Source of the DNA: Corynebacterium heidelbergense
Lineage (GTDB): Bacteria; Actinomycetota; Actinomycetes; Mycobacteriales; Mycobacteriaceae
DNA length: 64,000 nucleotides
Assembly (NCBI RefSeq): GCF_028609845.1
Contig: NZ_CP063191.1
Coordinates: forward strand, 1,984,001 to 2,048,000
Reading direction: 5' to 3'
The notes below the pieces were generated by a model that searched no databases, was not told where the DNA came from, and saw only the letters and a program-made list of their open reading frames with translations. Within the stretch, counting starts at the first letter, position 1. Every line of letters starts with the position of its first letter. Positions 1 through 9,909 of the stretch are shown one piece after another. Position numbers and translations under genes: made by a program.

Positions 1-807
1 TTCGGTCTCATCGCCGTTGCCGTCACGGTCTACTTCAAAGCGGATGTGGACGCCCAGGGCGGCGCGTACGCCACCGGCGTGCTGGTGCTCATGACCTCCG
101 CGGCAGTGGCTGTGGCACTCTCCGCCCGCAAGAAAGCTCAGAAGAAGCAATTCATCGGCTTCACCGCCGTGGCCGTGGTCTTCCTGTACACCACCATCAC
201 CAACATCATCGAACGCCCCGAGGGTGTTCAGGTGGCTTCGCTGTTCATCCTCGCCATCATCGCGGTATCCATCATCTCTCGCGTCCAGCGGGCCTTCGAA
301 CTGCGCACCAGCAGCGTGGCCTTCGATGAAAAGGCAGTGGAATTAGTCCAGCATGTGGTCCGCTCCGGGGGCGGCGAGCGCATTGTCCTCATCGCCCACG
401 ACCCCCATCGCCATTCCTTCGCCGATTACGTGGAAAAGGAAAGTGTCCAACGGCGCATCAACCGCCTGCCCGGGGACCTCATCCCGCTGTTCGTGGAAAT
501 TCAACTACGTGATGCCTCGGAGTTCTCCACGGACCTTCTGGTGAAGGGAATGGAGCGTTATGGCCATCATGTGCTGCAAGTGGAGGCACCATCCATTGGC
601 AACTCCATGGCCGCCGTGCTGCTCCACCTTAGGGACATGACGGGCATTGTTCCGGACGCCTACTTCGAGTGGTTCGAGGGCAATCCCTTTGCCAGTTTCA
701 TCCGCTTCCTCTTCCTCGGCGAAGGAGAAAATGCTGCGGTCGCCCACGAAGTATTGCGCCGCGCCGAAAGCAATCCTTCCGAGCGCCCCCGGGTCCACGT
801 GGGTTAA
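1..807 (+). CDS. APC-type amino acid permease, C-terminal part
   Basis: The reading frame is open from the first base, so the N-terminus lies outside the window; about 268 residues are visible. Roughly the first 105 residues form four hydrophobic segments (for example the stretches around [15 protein letters not shown] and [15 protein letters not shown]), followed by a soluble tail of about 150 residues. This is the layout of the last membrane helices and cytosolic C-terminal domain of APC-superfamily amino acid transporters. The substrate cannot be read. It ends 186 bp before nadA and shows no operon link to it. The family call is an inference from topology and general similarity. Confidence 0.6.
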   Translation, partial: FGLIAVAVTVYFKADVDAQGGAYATGVLVLMTSAAVAVALSARKKAQKKQFIGFTAVAVVFLYTTITNIIERPEGVQVASLFILAIIAVSIISRVQRAFELRTSSVAFDEKAVELVQHVVRSGGGERIVLIAHDPHRHSFADYVEKESVQRRINRLPGDLIPLFVEIQLRDASEFSTDLLVKGMERYGHHVLQVEAPSIGNSMAAVLLHLRDMTGIVPDAYFEWFEGNPFASFIRFLFLGEGENAAVAHEVLRRAESNPSERPRVHVG

Positions 808-993
808 CCGCCCCGCCGGCAGTGATGTAAACTTTGCCCATTACCCCAGCTAAAGGCCTATGCGGGGCACCGGCCTCCTTTCCCGGGCCGTTCCGTTCCC
901 CGCGATGGTCTGTACCGGCGCCCCGGTTGGTGGCGTCCGGAAACAGAAGAAAACCGAAGCACCCTCCCCTCCCCGACGAAGGCAGCAACGTCC

Positions 994-2100
994 ATGACCG
1001 TGGCCCCATCCCCGCATCCATCTCCCGCCACAGCGGCAGTTTCCTGCTCCACCGCTTCTCCCACGACTGCCGCCCCCACAACTGCGTCCGCCACGACCGT
1101 CACGGCGGATCGCCCCTGGGAGCAGTGGAGCAAGGAGCGTTGGAGCGATTGGACACACGAGGTTCGCCGCCTCGCCGAGGAAAACAACGCCATCATCCTG
1201 GCTCACAACTATCAACTGCCCCAGATTCAGGACATTGCCCACCACGTGGGTGATTCCCTGGCCCTATCGCGCATTGCCGCCGATACCGATGCGGATACCG
1301 TGGTTTTCTGCGGTGTGCATTTCATGGCCGAGACCGCGAAGCTCCTCTCCCCCGGGAAGAGGGTTCTTATTCCGGACGCCAATGCCGGATGTTCCCTGGC
1401 CGATTCCATAACGGCAGAGGACCTGCGGGCTTGGAAAGCAGAGCATCCTGGGGCCGTTGTTGTCTCCTACGTCAACACCACCGCAGAGGTAAAAGCGGAA
1501 ACGGATATCTGCTGCACCTCCTCCAATGCTGTGGACGTGGTGAACTCCATTCCCGCTGACCGGGAAGTCCTCTTCTGCCCCGATCAGTTCCTCGGCGCGC
1601 ATGTGCAGCGGGAAACCGGCCGCGAAAACCTACGCATTTGGATGGGCGAATGTCACGTCCACGCGGACATCTCCCCCACCTCCTTGGAACAGCGCGTGCG
1701 CGAGACTCCGCACGCCGAGCTGTACGTGCACCCCGAGTGCGGCTGCACCACGTCCGCCCTGTGGATGGCCAGCAGCGGCGAGTTCGACGCAGAACGCACC
1801 CATGTGATGTCCACCGGCCAGATGTTGGACGCGGCCCGTGGGGAGACCAACTCCGCCGTGCTGGTCGCCACCGAAGTGGGCATGCTCCACCAGCTCCGTC
1901 AGGCGAACCCCAACACCGAGTTCACCGCCGTCAACCCGGAGGCCGCGTGCCCATTCATGCAGATGATCACACCGCCAAAGCTGCTGGAATGCCTGCGCAA
2001 CGGCACCGACGAGGTGGAGGTCCCGGCGGACATCGCCGAGCGGGCGCGGGGGTCCGTGGAGCGGATGATCGCCATCGGTCAACCCGGCGGCGGTGAGTAA
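994..2100 (+). CDS. nadA: Quinolinate synthase
   Basis: Condenses iminoaspartate with dihydroxyacetone phosphate to quinolinate, the second step of de novo NAD synthesis, using a 4Fe-4S cluster. The 368 residues carry family motifs in order: [19 protein letters not shown] near residue 71, [27 protein letters not shown] (first cluster cysteine region), HPECGCTT (second) and [17 protein letters not shown] (third). The first 38 or so residues are Ser/Thr/Ala-rich and look like an unconserved extension. The ATG at 994 has a GAAGG about 10 nt upstream. It overlaps nadC by 8 nt, so the two are co-translated. No nadB or cysteine desulfurase gene lies beside it. Confidence 0.96.
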   Translation: MTVAPSPHPSPATAAVSCSTASPTTAAPTTASATTVTADRPWEQWSKERWSDWTHEVRRLAEENNAIILAHNYQLPQIQDIAHHVGDSLALSRIAADTDADTVVFCGVHFMAETAKLLSPGKRVLIPDANAGCSLADSITAEDLRAWKAEHPGAVVVSYVNTTAEVKAETDICCTSSNAVDVVNSIPADREVLFCPDQFLGAHVQRETGRENLRIWMGECHVHADISPTSLEQRVRETPHAELYVHPECGCTTSALWMASSGEFDAERTHVMSTGQMLDAARGETNSAVLVATEVGMLHQLRQANPNTEFTAVNPEAACPFMQMITPPKLLECLRNGTDEVEVPADIAERARGSVERMIAIGQPGGGE

Positions 2101-3136
2101 GCCGGTGGTGGACATCGCCTCGCCATCCCCGGCGCGCTCGGCCGACGGCACTGGCCCAACCACCCCGTCCTCCCCACTCTTCGAGGCGGCACTATCCTGC
2201 CTGTCCACGGCGACGAGGACAGCCCTGGACAACGCCCGTGACCTCGGGTTACCTACGCACTACGCCCTCGAGCTCGTACTGAGCACCCTCACGGAGGACC
2301 TATCCTGGGGCCCGGACGTCACCACAAACGCCACCCTCGGCACGGACGCACGCGGAACCGCGGCGATCAATAGTCGGCAATCCGGGTGCCTGGCGGGGGT
2401 CCCTCTCGCCGCTGCGGCCTTCGAAATCCTGCCCATCATTGTGGACGCCCCCAACCCCGCGCAGCCGGACGGGAGCCCGGGGGAAAGCACCGCCTGCCAG
2501 GTAGACATCAAGGCGGCGGACGGGAGCACCGTTCGACCCATCACGACAGTGCTGACCGTCAGTGGCCCGCTGCACATCATCCTCACCGCGGAACGCACCG
2601 CCCTTAACATCCTCTCCCAGCTATCGGGCGTGGCAACGGCGACGGACGCGTGGGTAAAGGCGCTGCGCGGCACCTCCGCGCGGGTTCGGGATACCCGCAA
2701 GACCCAGCCGGGGTTGCGCATCGCTCAGAAGTATGCCGTGCGCTGTGGTGGGGGCGTCAACCATCGCATGGGACTGGGGGACGCCGCGCTGATCAAGGAC
2801 AATCACGTCGCCGCAGTCGGATCCATTGGCGCGGCTGTGCGGGCGGTTCGGGAAAAGGCGCCGAACATCCCCATCGAGGTGGAGTGCGACACTCTGGAGC
2901 AAGTGCGGGAGGCGGTGACTGCCAGAGTCCCGTTGATTTTGTTGGACAATATGAGCCCGAAAACAGCCCGAGCTGCCGTAGACGTTGCCCGGCGCGGCGG
3001 GGTGCGTACGGAAGCCAGTGGCGGGCTGAGCATCGAGGATGCCGCAGAATTCGCCGCCACCGGGGTGGATTACATCGCCGTCGGGGCGCTGACGCACTCT
3101 CCCACGGTCCTCGACCTGGGTCTGGATCTGGCCTAA
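2093..3136 (+). CDS. nadC: Nicotinate-nucleotide pyrophosphorylase (carboxylating)
   Basis: Quinolinate phosphoribosyltransferase: converts quinolinate and PRPP to nicotinate mononucleotide, the step after NadA. The 347 residues show the expected core: [14 protein letters not shown], the substrate-binding segment [50 protein letters not shown] and the C-terminal EASGGLS...VGALTHS. An extension of about 50 residues precedes the usual N-terminus. The GTG start overlaps the end of nadA, which argues for an operon. Downstream there are 129 bp before the convergent surface-protein gene. Confidence 0.96.
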   Translation: MSKPVVDIASPSPARSADGTGPTTPSSPLFEAALSCLSTATRTALDNARDLGLPTHYALELVLSTLTEDLSWGPDVTTNATLGTDARGTAAINSRQSGCLAGVPLAAAAFEILPIIVDAPNPAQPDGSPGESTACQVDIKAADGSTVRPITTVLTVSGPLHIILTAERTALNILSQLSGVATATDAWVKALRGTSARVRDTRKTQPGLRIAQKYAVRCGGGVNHRMGLGDAALIKDNHVAAVGSIGAAVRAVREKAPNIPIEVECDTLEQVREAVTARVPLILLDNMSPKTARAAVDVARRGGVRTEASGGLSIEDAAEFAATGVDYIAVGALTHSPTVLDLGLDLA

Positions 3137-3265
3137 GGCTGGCCCGAGGGAGGGCGGGCGAGGGAGGGAGGGCCGAGCGCACGGGACTGCCCGGTGCCCC
3201 GGAGGGGAGGAAGGAACCTGGTACCCAGGCTCACCCACCCCCTCCCCTTCGGTTTCCTCTGCCGG

Positions 3266-4981
3266 TTACTCCTTCCCTGGGCGGCGCTTGCCCTTCAGGA
3301 CCGCAGCGAGACCAAGGCCGATCAGCGCGAGGGCGAGCGCTACCGGTACCGCGATCCGGGCACCCGTGGACGCCAAGGTCGGCTGCTGGTTGGACGCCTG
3401 GGGTTGGGCACCCTGAGCTGGCGGATTCTGCGGGCCGTCCACGGGATCACCGGTAGCCGGGGTGCCAACCGGGCCAGACGGGTTAGCAGGGCCGCTCTCC
3501 GGTTGCCCCGGTGCAGTTGTCGTGGAGATGGGTGACCCGGGGCTGGGGGACGTAGAGGTGGGAGTGGAAGTCGGGGTGGCACTCGGGGAGCTCGAGCCAG
3601 GCGTAGTGGTGGTGGGGGTTGGGGTGGCACTCGGGGAGCTCGGGCTGGGCGACGTAGAGGTGGGAGTAGAGGTTACCTCCGGCGGCGTGGAAGGAGTGGT
3701 GGAGGCCGCAGGCACACAGCCGGGTTTCGTGCCCTTGAGACGATGGAACAGCACAACGTAGTTGCTATCGCCGGTGAGCTGAATGGGGGCGTTGAACGAA
3801 TAGGACGAATTCGCAGGCATGGAATCCATCGTCCCTTTGGCCCCGCTCGGAGCGATATCGCCGCTGAAGCCCGTAACGGCGTTCGTGTAACCATTCTTTT
3901 GCAACTGCCCTAATCCCGGGCTACTGACTTGGGGGGTTCCCGGCAGGAACTGCGCGCCTTCGACCGGGAGTACCTCCCAGGTCACGTTTTCCAGGGCAAT
4001 CTTGGTGGCACCGTACAGTCGCATGTCACGTCCCGCACCGGCGGTGAATGCAGCGGGGGTGTCCCCCCGGCCCCACCCGTCGGCATTGACCTCACCGTTG
4101 TTAACACTTTCGCTGCCGTTGTAGTACTTGTTGCGTTCGGTGATGTCCTTATCGAAGATGTTCCACACCGTGCGCCCGAGAAACTCCACCTCACAGGTAT
4201 TGAGGGCGGGGGAGGGTTGAGGGGCCTGTGTGGGATAACCCTGACACTTGGAATCCTGGTAGCCGCCGGTCACGTGGCCCGTCCCCAGGAACTGCTGGCC
4301 CATATTGAAGTCCGAGGGCATCTGGTAGTTGAACTGGAATAAGGTTGCCTGTCCCGGCAGTAACTGCGGAATGGTCACCGTCCAGGACCCGTCTGGGTTG
4401 GCCACAGCGGAAGAAGCGGGCAACGGGCTCCACGTGTACTGGGCATAGCGCGGCCCCCACGATGCGATCTTTGCGTTCGCCGACACGGGGTCGAACACCG
4501 GGGTAACGTTCTTGAGCTGCTCCGGTGGCGTCCAGGTGAAAGTCAGGTTGGAGACCGGCCGTTTCGTGGCGATCGGGATTCGCCAGAATTGCTTCTTGCC
4601 GCCTCTGTCCTGCCAGTGCTGCAATTCGAATTCGCCGGGATCGCCGAACGCTGCAGAACTGACCTCGGAAACGTACCCACCGTTCGAGTAGTCAACCGGT
4701 TTTCCATCCAATCCCACCATCAGGTTGGGATAAGTGGGATCGTCGTTTTTCAAATTCTCGTCCATGACCGTCTGGGCATTCCAATCCAGGGTGCATTCGG
4801 AGGAGTGGTTTCCCTTGACGGTTCCGGTATTCGTGGCCCAAGCGACGGGGCTCAAGTGGACACCGAGGAGCAGGGCGACAGCAGTCACCGCGAGACTGAG
4901 TAGTGCGTGCCTCTGGGTTAGCCGAAAGTGACCCGTGGCATTGCAGGAAATGTTGATGGTGGTGTTGTGGTGAGTGAGCAT
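3266..4981 (-). CDS. Sortase-anchored Ser/Thr/Pro-rich surface protein
   Basis: A 571-residue secreted protein. It has an N-terminal signal peptide (hydrophobic run about residues 29-46, likely cut after VAWA), a globular region of about 380 residues rich in Trp, Asn and Gly, a low-complexity stalk of about 100 residues made of Ser, Thr and Pro with repeated SPSATPT-type units, and a wall-sorting signal at the end: LASTG, a hydrophobic helix, then the basic tail KGKRRPGKE. The LAxTG motif is a usual variant of LPxTG in high-GC Gram-positives. No sortase gene is nearby, so it would use a housekeeping sortase. The globular part is not recognised; an adhesin role is possible but unproven. Confidence 0.75.
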   Translation of the reverse strand: MLTHHNTTINISCNATGHFRLTQRHALLSLAVTAVALLLGVHLSPVAWATNTGTVKGNHSSECTLDWNAQTVMDENLKNDDPTYPNLMVGLDGKPVDYSNGGYVSEVSSAAFGDPGEFELQHWQDRGGKKQFWRIPIATKRPVSNLTFTWTPPEQLKNVTPVFDPVSANAKIASWGPRYAQYTWSPLPASSAVANPDGSWTVTIPQLLPGQATLFQFNYQMPSDFNMGQQFLGTGHVTGGYQDSKCQGYPTQAPQPSPALNTCEVEFLGRTVWNIFDKDITERNKYYNGSESVNNGEVNADGWGRGDTPAAFTAGAGRDMRLYGATKIALENVTWEVLPVEGAQFLPGTPQVSSPGLGQLQKNGYTNAVTGFSGDIAPSGAKGTMDSMPANSSYSFNAPIQLTGDSNYVVLFHRLKGTKPGCVPAASTTPSTPPEVTSTPTSTSPSPSSPSATPTPTTTTPGSSSPSATPTSTPTSTSPSPGSPISTTTAPGQPESGPANPSGPVGTPATGDPVDGPQNPPAQGAQPQASNQQPTLASTGARIAVPVALALALIGLGLAAVLKGKRRPGKE

Positions 4982-5112
4982 CAGCGGACCTCACATATGT
5001 AGCCGGGGCCCTCCATGTGGAGAGGCACGGGTGGCATTAGTGCGTGTGCACTCAGACTGCCAGCTATCGGCTGGGTGCGCATCTTGAAGCGCAGTATTGC
5101 TCGGCCTAGGGC

Positions 5113-6432
5113 TCAACCAGCAGTGCGGTCGATAGCAATGCGGTCGATAATGACGCTCTCTCGGGCCCGCGGGGGCGCATCGGTGATGGACCAGCCGGGT
5201 TCGAGGGTTTCCAAGGCGCGCTCAAAGCGCTCTGGAGTGTCAGTGTGCAGCGTGAACAGTTTTTCCCCGGCGCGAACGGGTTCGCCGATTTTCTTGCGCA
5301 GCTCAATGCCGGCGCCGGGTTGCACGGGATCCCCCTTGCGCGCCCGCCCCGCACCGAGCCGCCAGGAGGCCACCCCCACGGCCAGCGCGTCCAGGGTGGC
5401 CAGGTAGCCATCCTGATCCGCCGTCACAGTGTGCGTATGCATCGCCGTGGGCAAGTCCGCATCGGGGTCTCCACCCTGCGCCGAGATCATGCCTCTCCAG
5501 GTGTCCATAGCCTGGCCGTTGTCCAGGGCTCGCGCGGGATCGGCGTCCCAAAGACCTGCAGCATCGAGCATCTCCCGAGCCAGGGCCAGGGTGAGTTCCC
5601 GGACGTCATCCGGCCCTCCCCCGGCCAGGACCTCCACTGACTCTTCGACCTCTAGCGCGTTGCCAACTTTCCGGCCCAAGGGGGTATCCATATCCGTCAG
5701 CAGGGCGGTGGTGGTACAGCCAGCGCCGTTGCCGAGGGCCACCATCGTGGTCGCCAACTCCCGGGCCAGCAATTCGTCCTTCATGAACGCGCCAGACCCC
5801 ACTTTGACGTCCAGCACCAGAGAGGCAGTTCCCTCCGCGATCTTCTTGGACATGATGGAGGAGGCGATAAGGGGGATGCAGTCCACCGTGGCGGTGATGT
5901 CGCGCAACGCGTAGAGCTTCCGATCCGCCGGGGCTAACCCTGATCCGGCCGCGCAGACGACGCAGCCCGGACCCCGGAGAATCTCCATCAGCTCGTCGTT
6001 GGCGATGTCGGCGCGCCAACCGGGGATGGACTCGAGCTTGTCCAGGGTGCCGCCGGTATGGCCCAGGCCGCGGCCCGAGAGCTGGGGCACGGCAACGCCG
6101 AAGGAAGCGACCAGCGGCGCCAGCGGGAGGGTGATCTTGTCCCCGACACCCCCAGTGGAGTGCTTATCTGCAGTGATTTTGCCTAACCCGGAGAAGTCCA
6201 GTGTCTCGCCGGAACGGATCATCGCCTGTGTGAGCTGCAAGACTTCGGCGGGTTCCATGCCGCGTATAAAGATGGCCATCGCTAGGGCGGCCATCTGCTC
6301 GTCCCCCACCACGCCGCGGGTATAAGCGTCGACGATCCAATCAATATGCTCCACGCTTAGCGGGTTGCCGTCTCGTTTGAGACGGATGATGTCAACAGCG
6401 TCGAATGGTTCTGGGGCGTTGTCGCGGGCCAA
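5113..6432 (-). CDS. deoA: Thymidine / pyrimidine-nucleoside phosphorylase
   Basis: Phosphorolysis of thymidine or deoxyuridine to base and deoxyribose-1-phosphate, in pyrimidine salvage. The 439 residues match the family length and show KHSTGGVGDK (phosphate site), SGRGLGHTGGTLDKLE, the RDITATV and SSIMSKK segments, and DVKVGSGAFMK. The start is a TTG at 6430-6432 with an AGGAAG five nt upstream; no better ATG exists in frame. It is divergent from cdd and shares a 158-bp intergenic region with it, so the salvage genes may be co-regulated. Confidence 0.93.
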   Translation of the reverse strand: MARDNAPEPFDAVDIIRLKRDGNPLSVEHIDWIVDAYTRGVVGDEQMAALAMAIFIRGMEPAEVLQLTQAMIRSGETLDFSGLGKITADKHSTGGVGDKITLPLAPLVASFGVAVPQLSGRGLGHTGGTLDKLESIPGWRADIANDELMEILRGPGCVVCAAGSGLAPADRKLYALRDITATVDCIPLIASSIMSKKIAEGTASLVLDVKVGSGAFMKDELLARELATTMVALGNGAGCTTTALLTDMDTPLGRKVGNALEVEESVEVLAGGGPDDVRELTLALAREMLDAAGLWDADPARALDNGQAMDTWRGMISAQGGDPDADLPTAMHTHTVTADQDGYLATLDALAVGVASWRLGAGRARKGDPVQPGAGIELRKKIGEPVRAGEKLFTLHTDTPERFERALETLEPGWSITDAPPRARESVIIDRIAIDRTAG

Positions 6433-6590
6433 AGGTACTTCCTGTTCTGAATTCAGCGAGCGGACGGTGCCTGGGGGCCATATCCATTGTGTAGCTTAAT
6501 GGTTGTCCGAGTACCGATGTTCGCGTTCTTTGGCCGACCGAGCACGCCTTGGACTCGACTTGGGCCACATGCCACGAGGAAGGATGCCCC

Positions 6591-7019
6591 ATGTCCCCAG
6601 ACGCACTCCTGGATCGGGCCCGCGAAGCCGCCGCTCACGCCTATGCCCCGTACTCCACTTTTCCGGTTGGATGCGCTCTTCTTCTGCAGGACGGCAGCGT
6701 CGTCACCGGTTGCAACGTAGAGAACGCCTCCTACGGCCTGAGCATGTGCGCAGAGCGCGGCGCTATCAGCCGCATGATCATCGAGACCGGTGCCAACCGT
6801 CCGCCCTCCGCCGACAGTGCGCCTCCCCGGCCGGAGATCGTGCTGGCAGCTACCGCCGGGCTTAAAGCGGCACCCTGTTATCCGTGCCGGGCATGCCGAC
6901 AGGTTCTCCACGAGTTCGATTGCGGAGCCATCGTCGTGGAAGACAAGGAAACCAAGGGGCCAGTTGTCATCGACTTCGCCGATCTTCTTCCCCACGCTTT
7001 CGGCCCCGCCGATCTATGA
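6591..7019 (+). CDS. cdd: Cytidine deaminase
   Basis: Deaminates cytidine and deoxycytidine to uridine forms, as a zinc enzyme. The 142-residue protein has the small homotetrameric Cdd layout: YAPYSTFPVGCALL near the N-terminus, GCNVENASYGLSMCAERGA with the zinc Cys and catalytic Glu, and PCYPCRACRQVL with the remaining zinc cysteines. I chose the ATG at 6591 because GAGGAAGG lies 8 nt upstream; an in-frame ATG at 6549 lacks a site and would add 14 unconserved residues. It is followed 59 bp later by nupC on the same strand and is divergent from deoA. Confidence 0.94.
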   Translation: MSPDALLDRAREAAAHAYAPYSTFPVGCALLLQDGSVVTGCNVENASYGLSMCAERGAISRMIIETGANRPPSADSAPPRPEIVLAATAGLKAAPCYPCRACRQVLHEFDCGAIVVEDKETKGPVVIDFADLLPHAFGPADL

Positions 7020-7078
7020 CCCGGTCGGCGCTGGTCTAGGGGCCCAACTGAGCACGCTGGATTGTAAAGGACCCACTG

Positions 7079-8293
7079 ATGGATAGGCTCCAAGGCCTGA
7101 TCGGCATAGCGCTGATCTTCACCTTCTTGGTCATCTTTTCGCGCCACCGCAAACACATCAAGTGGCGGACCCTGGGCGTGGGGCTGCTGCTGCAGATCGC
7201 GTTCGCCTTGCTGGTGCTCAAGTGGAAACCTGGCTTTCATGCACTGAAGTCCGTAGCGCACGGGCTGGAAAAACTCACCGAATTCACCAACGAGGGCACC
7301 AGGTTCGTCTTCGGGGGATTGTTTCCCCAGGGCAAAGGTTTCGTCTTTGCCCTCAACGTCTTGCCCGTCATCATTGTCCTCGGTGCGATCATCGGGGCGC
7401 TGTACTACTGGCGCGTGATCCAGTACTTCGTCGACTACCTGGGGGGAGCTCTCAAACGCCTGCTCGGGACGTCCAAAGTCGAAAGCGTTTGGGCATCGAC
7501 GGTCATCTTCCTGGGCCAGTCCGAAGCACCCCTGGTGATCCGCCCATACCTGCCGAAGCTCACGAAATCCGAGTTGTTCACCTGTATGACCGGAGGCTTC
7601 GCCTCAGTCGCAGGTTCCACCGTCATCGGCTATTCGCTCCTTGGCGCACCGCTGGAGTATCTCCTGGCGGCTTCGCTGATGAACGCTCCGGGCTCCCTCA
7701 TTGTGGCCAAGGCCTTTTGGCCGGAGACGGAGGAATCCACCCTCGATGCGACCGTTAAGGACGTGCGCGATGAGGATTCGCGAAACATCATCGACGCTAT
7801 CGGGGCTGGCGCCATGGCCGGAGGGCGAATCGCCGTGGCCGTGGGCTGCCTGCTCATCGCGTTCATCGCAATCATCACCATGCTGTCGGCGATCATTGGC
7901 GGCATCGGGAGCTGGTTTGGCCACCCGGATTGGTCCCTGCAGGGGTTGTTCGGATGGGTGTTTGCGCCTCTCGCCTGGGCAATGGGGGTTCCGTGGGACC
8001 ATGCGCCACTGGTGGGTTCCTTCATCGGCGAGAAGACGGTGATCAACGAATTTGTCGGTTACACGTCGATGGGCGATAACCTTCCCAAACTGGATCAGAA
8101 GTCCCTGATGATCTCAACGTTCGCACTTGCGGGCTTCGCGAACTTCTCCTCCATCGCGATCCAGATTGGCTCGATTGGAGGGCTATGCCCTGAACGCCGT
8201 GGGGAGGTGGCCAAGCTCGGGCCGTTGGCCCTCATGGCCGGTTTCCTGGTGAATATGCTCAACGCGGCTATCGTAGGGGTGGTGGTGTTCTAA
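7079..8293 (+). CDS. nupC: Concentrative nucleoside transporter, NupC type
   Basis: Ion-coupled nucleoside uptake across the cytoplasmic membrane. The 404-residue protein is hydrophobic throughout with about eight to ten membrane segments. It carries the family signature region FLGQSEAPLVIRPYL followed by KLTKSELFTCMTGGFASVAG, and later GEKTVINEFVGYTS and ALAGFANFSSIAIQIG. AAAGGA precedes the ATG. It lies directly behind cdd, which fits uptake followed by deamination and phosphorolysis. A hairpin at 8329-8380 separates it from the convergent rplE. Confidence 0.92.
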   Translation: MDRLQGLIGIALIFTFLVIFSRHRKHIKWRTLGVGLLLQIAFALLVLKWKPGFHALKSVAHGLEKLTEFTNEGTRFVFGGLFPQGKGFVFALNVLPVIIVLGAIIGALYYWRVIQYFVDYLGGALKRLLGTSKVESVWASTVIFLGQSEAPLVIRPYLPKLTKSELFTCMTGGFASVAGSTVIGYSLLGAPLEYLLAASLMNAPGSLIVAKAFWPETEESTLDATVKDVRDEDSRNIIDAIGAGAMAGGRIAVAVGCLLIAFIAIITMLSAIIGGIGSWFGHPDWSLQGLFGWVFAPLAWAMGVPWDHAPLVGSFIGEKTVINEFVGYTSMGDNLPKLDQKSLMISTFALAGFANFSSIAIQIGSIGGLCPERRGEVAKLGPLALMAGFLVNMLNAAIVGVVVF

Positions 8294-8324
8294 CGCCCGC
8301 TTAGCCAAATCCCCAGGTAAAACG

Positions 8325-8380
8325 AAAAATCCCGCGCCCCACCTCCACCCTCGCTAGAGGGGAAAGGCAGGGCACGGGAT
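8325..8380 (-). terminator. Intrinsic terminator of the rplN-rplX-rplE operon
   Basis: ATCCCG-c-GCCC at 8329-8339 pairs with GGGC-a-CGGGAT at 8370-8380 (ten pairs, one mismatch). On the minus strand it is followed by five U (A run at 8325-8329). It lies just past the rplE stop and is also placed to stop nupC transcription from the other side, though no U run is seen on the plus side. Confidence 0.7.
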
Positions 8381-8447
8381 CCGTCCGCACTCGAAGGACT
8401 AGGTGGGGACCGTGAGGATTACCCCGACCTCCGTCGCAAGAAGCGCT

Positions 8448-9017
8448 TCAGTTTGCGGAGTCGTTCTTCTTGAAGGGGAAGCCGAGCTCGCGCAACAAGG
8501 CACGGCCTTCCTCGTCGTTGGTGGCGCTGGTCACGACAGTGATGTTCATACCGCGCGGCCGGTCGATCTTGTCCACATCGATTTCGTAGAACATGGACTG
8601 CTCGGACAGGCCGAAGGTGTAGTTGCCGTGACCGTCGAACTGGCGATCAGACAGACCACGGAAGTCGCGAATACGGGGCAGGGCCACGGTCAGCAGGCGG
8701 TCCAGGAATTCCCACATCCGGTCACCGCGCAGCGTGACGCGGGCACCGATCGGCATACCTTCGCGCAGCTTGAAGTTAGCGATGGCCTTCTTCGCGGTGC
8801 GGATCTGCGGCTTCTGACCGGTGATGAGGGTCAGATCGTTGAGGGCGCCGTTGATCAGCTTGGAATCGCGAGCAGCATCGCCAACGCCCATGTTCACCAC
8901 GACCTTGGTCACGCCGGGGATCTGCATGACGTTCTGGTAGCCGAACTCGGAGTTCAGCTTCTCGCGGATCTCACCGCGGTACTGCGTCTTTAGACGGGGG
9001 GTGTAGTTGTCGCTCAT
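8448..9017 (-). CDS. rplE: 50S ribosomal protein L5
   Basis: Large-subunit protein of the central protuberance that binds 5S rRNA and contacts P-site tRNA. It is 189 residues, the usual actinobacterial length, with conserved segments [43 protein letters not shown] and RDFRGLSD. It is the last gene of the three-gene rplN-rplX-rplE transcript; unlike the textbook spc order, no S14, S8 or L6 gene follows. Confidence 0.97.
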   Translation of the reverse strand: MSDNYTPRLKTQYRGEIREKLNSEFGYQNVMQIPGVTKVVVNMGVGDAARDSKLINGALNDLTLITGQKPQIRTAKKAIANFKLREGMPIGARVTLRGDRMWEFLDRLLTVALPRIRDFRGLSDRQFDGHGNYTFGLSEQSMFYEIDVDKIDRPRGMNITVVTSATNDEEGRALLRELGFPFKKNDSAN

Positions 9018-9019
9018 CG

Positions 9020-9334
9020 TTAGATGTCCTTCCCGTTGCGCTTGGACACGCGGATCTTCTTACCGTTCTCGTCGAAGCGGTAGCCGATACGGGTCGGGTT
9101 GCCGTCGGAATCAACGATCATGACGTTGGACACGTGGATCGGAGCCTCCTGGGTCACGATGCCGCCGGACTCTGCACCACGCTCGGGAGCGGAGTTGACC
9201 ACATGCTTCTTGATGCGATTGACACCCTCCACGAGCACCTTGTCGCGCTGAGGGTAGGCCTCGATGACCTTGCCCTTGGCTCCCTTGTCGGGGCCGGAGA
9301 TTACGAGGACGGTATCGCCCTTACGGATCTTCAT
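9020..9334 (-). CDS. rplX: 50S ribosomal protein L24
   Basis: Assembly-initiating large-subunit protein near the exit tunnel. It is 104 residues with a KOW motif at the N-terminus ([22 protein letters not shown]) and the conserved VNRIKKHV segment. It begins immediately after the rplN stop codon and ends two nt before rplE, indicating one tightly packed operon. Confidence 0.97.
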   Translation of the reverse strand: MKIRKGDTVLVISGPDKGAKGKVIEAYPQRDKVLVEGVNRIKKHVVNSAPERGAESGGIVTQEAPIHVSNVMIVDSDGNPTRIGYRFDENGKKIRVSKRNGKDI

Positions 9335-9706
9335 TTACAGCACCTCCGGAGCAAGAGAGACGATCTTCATGAACTTCTTCTCACGCAGCTCACGGGCAAC
9401 CGGGCCGAAGATGCGGGTGCCGCGCGGGTCGTTGTCGTTGGCCTTGATGATGACGGCAGCGTTTTCGTCGAAGCGAATGTAGGAGCCGTCCGGGCGGCGG
9501 GTCTCCTTCTTGGCGCGCACAATGACGGCCTTGACAACGTCGCCAGCCTTCACGGTGCCACCGGGAGTGGCTTCCTTCACCGTGGCTACAACGACATCAC
9601 CGATGCCAGCGAAGCGTCGGGTGGAACCGCCGAGCACGCGGATCACCAGGATTTCCCTGGCGCCGGTGTTGTCGGCAACTCGCAGACGCGATTCCTGCTG
9701 AATCAC
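9335..9706 (-). CDS. rplN: 50S ribosomal protein L14
   Basis: Large-subunit interface protein that contacts 16S rRNA. It is 123 residues from a GTG start at 9706, which has AAGGAG six nt upstream. Motifs: [16 protein letters not shown] at the N-terminus, [29 protein letters not shown] and [14 protein letters not shown]. It heads its own transcript here: 12 kb of other genes separate it from rpsQ, its usual upstream neighbour. Confidence 0.97.
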   Translation of the reverse strand: MIQQESRLRVADNTGAREILVIRVLGGSTRRFAGIGDVVVATVKEATPGGTVKAGDVVKAVIVRAKKETRRPDGSYIRFDENAAVIIKANDNDPRGTRIFGPVARELREKKFMKIVSLAPEVL

Positions 9707-9882
9707 TTGAGTCTCCTTGTTAGACCTAGATTTTGCGAATGTGCGTGGGATTTCCGTCCCGCACGCACGCGGTCTGCGCCCTTGCAACGGCCACACGTGG
9801 CCCAGGGCAACCCGAAGATTATGGCACGCACCTGCCCCCACCTGCAAAACCCTATGGTTTAAGTGACGCTTGCTGTGCAAGT

Positions 9883-9901
9883 TTAGGTAGTGCTAACCTA
9901 G
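9883..9901 (+). promoter_or_regulatory. DtxR-like iron box over the sip promoter
   Basis: TTAGGTAGTGCTAACCTAG matches the DtxR/IdeR consensus TTAGGTTAGGCTAACCTAA at 15 of 19 positions. It covers the -10 (TAACCT at 9894-9899) of a promoter whose -35 is TTGCTG at 9870-9875, spacer 18. Iron-bound repressor here would block the siderophore-interacting gene. A second, weaker match (13 of 19) follows at 9910-9928. Confidence 0.7.
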
Positions 9902-9909
9902 CCGAGACG

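Noticed and set aside
3196..3235. Inverted repeat CCTGG-TAC-CCAGG after nadC as a terminator
   Set aside because: Only five paired bases and no U run on either strand.
3541..3680. Short tandem repeats in the surface-protein gene as a CRISPR array
   Set aside because: They are in frame, code for Ser/Thr/Pro stalk units and lack regular spacers.
6549..6590. Upstream ATG of cdd at 6549
   Set aside because: No ribosome site there, while the ATG at 6591 has a strong one and gives the family N-terminus.
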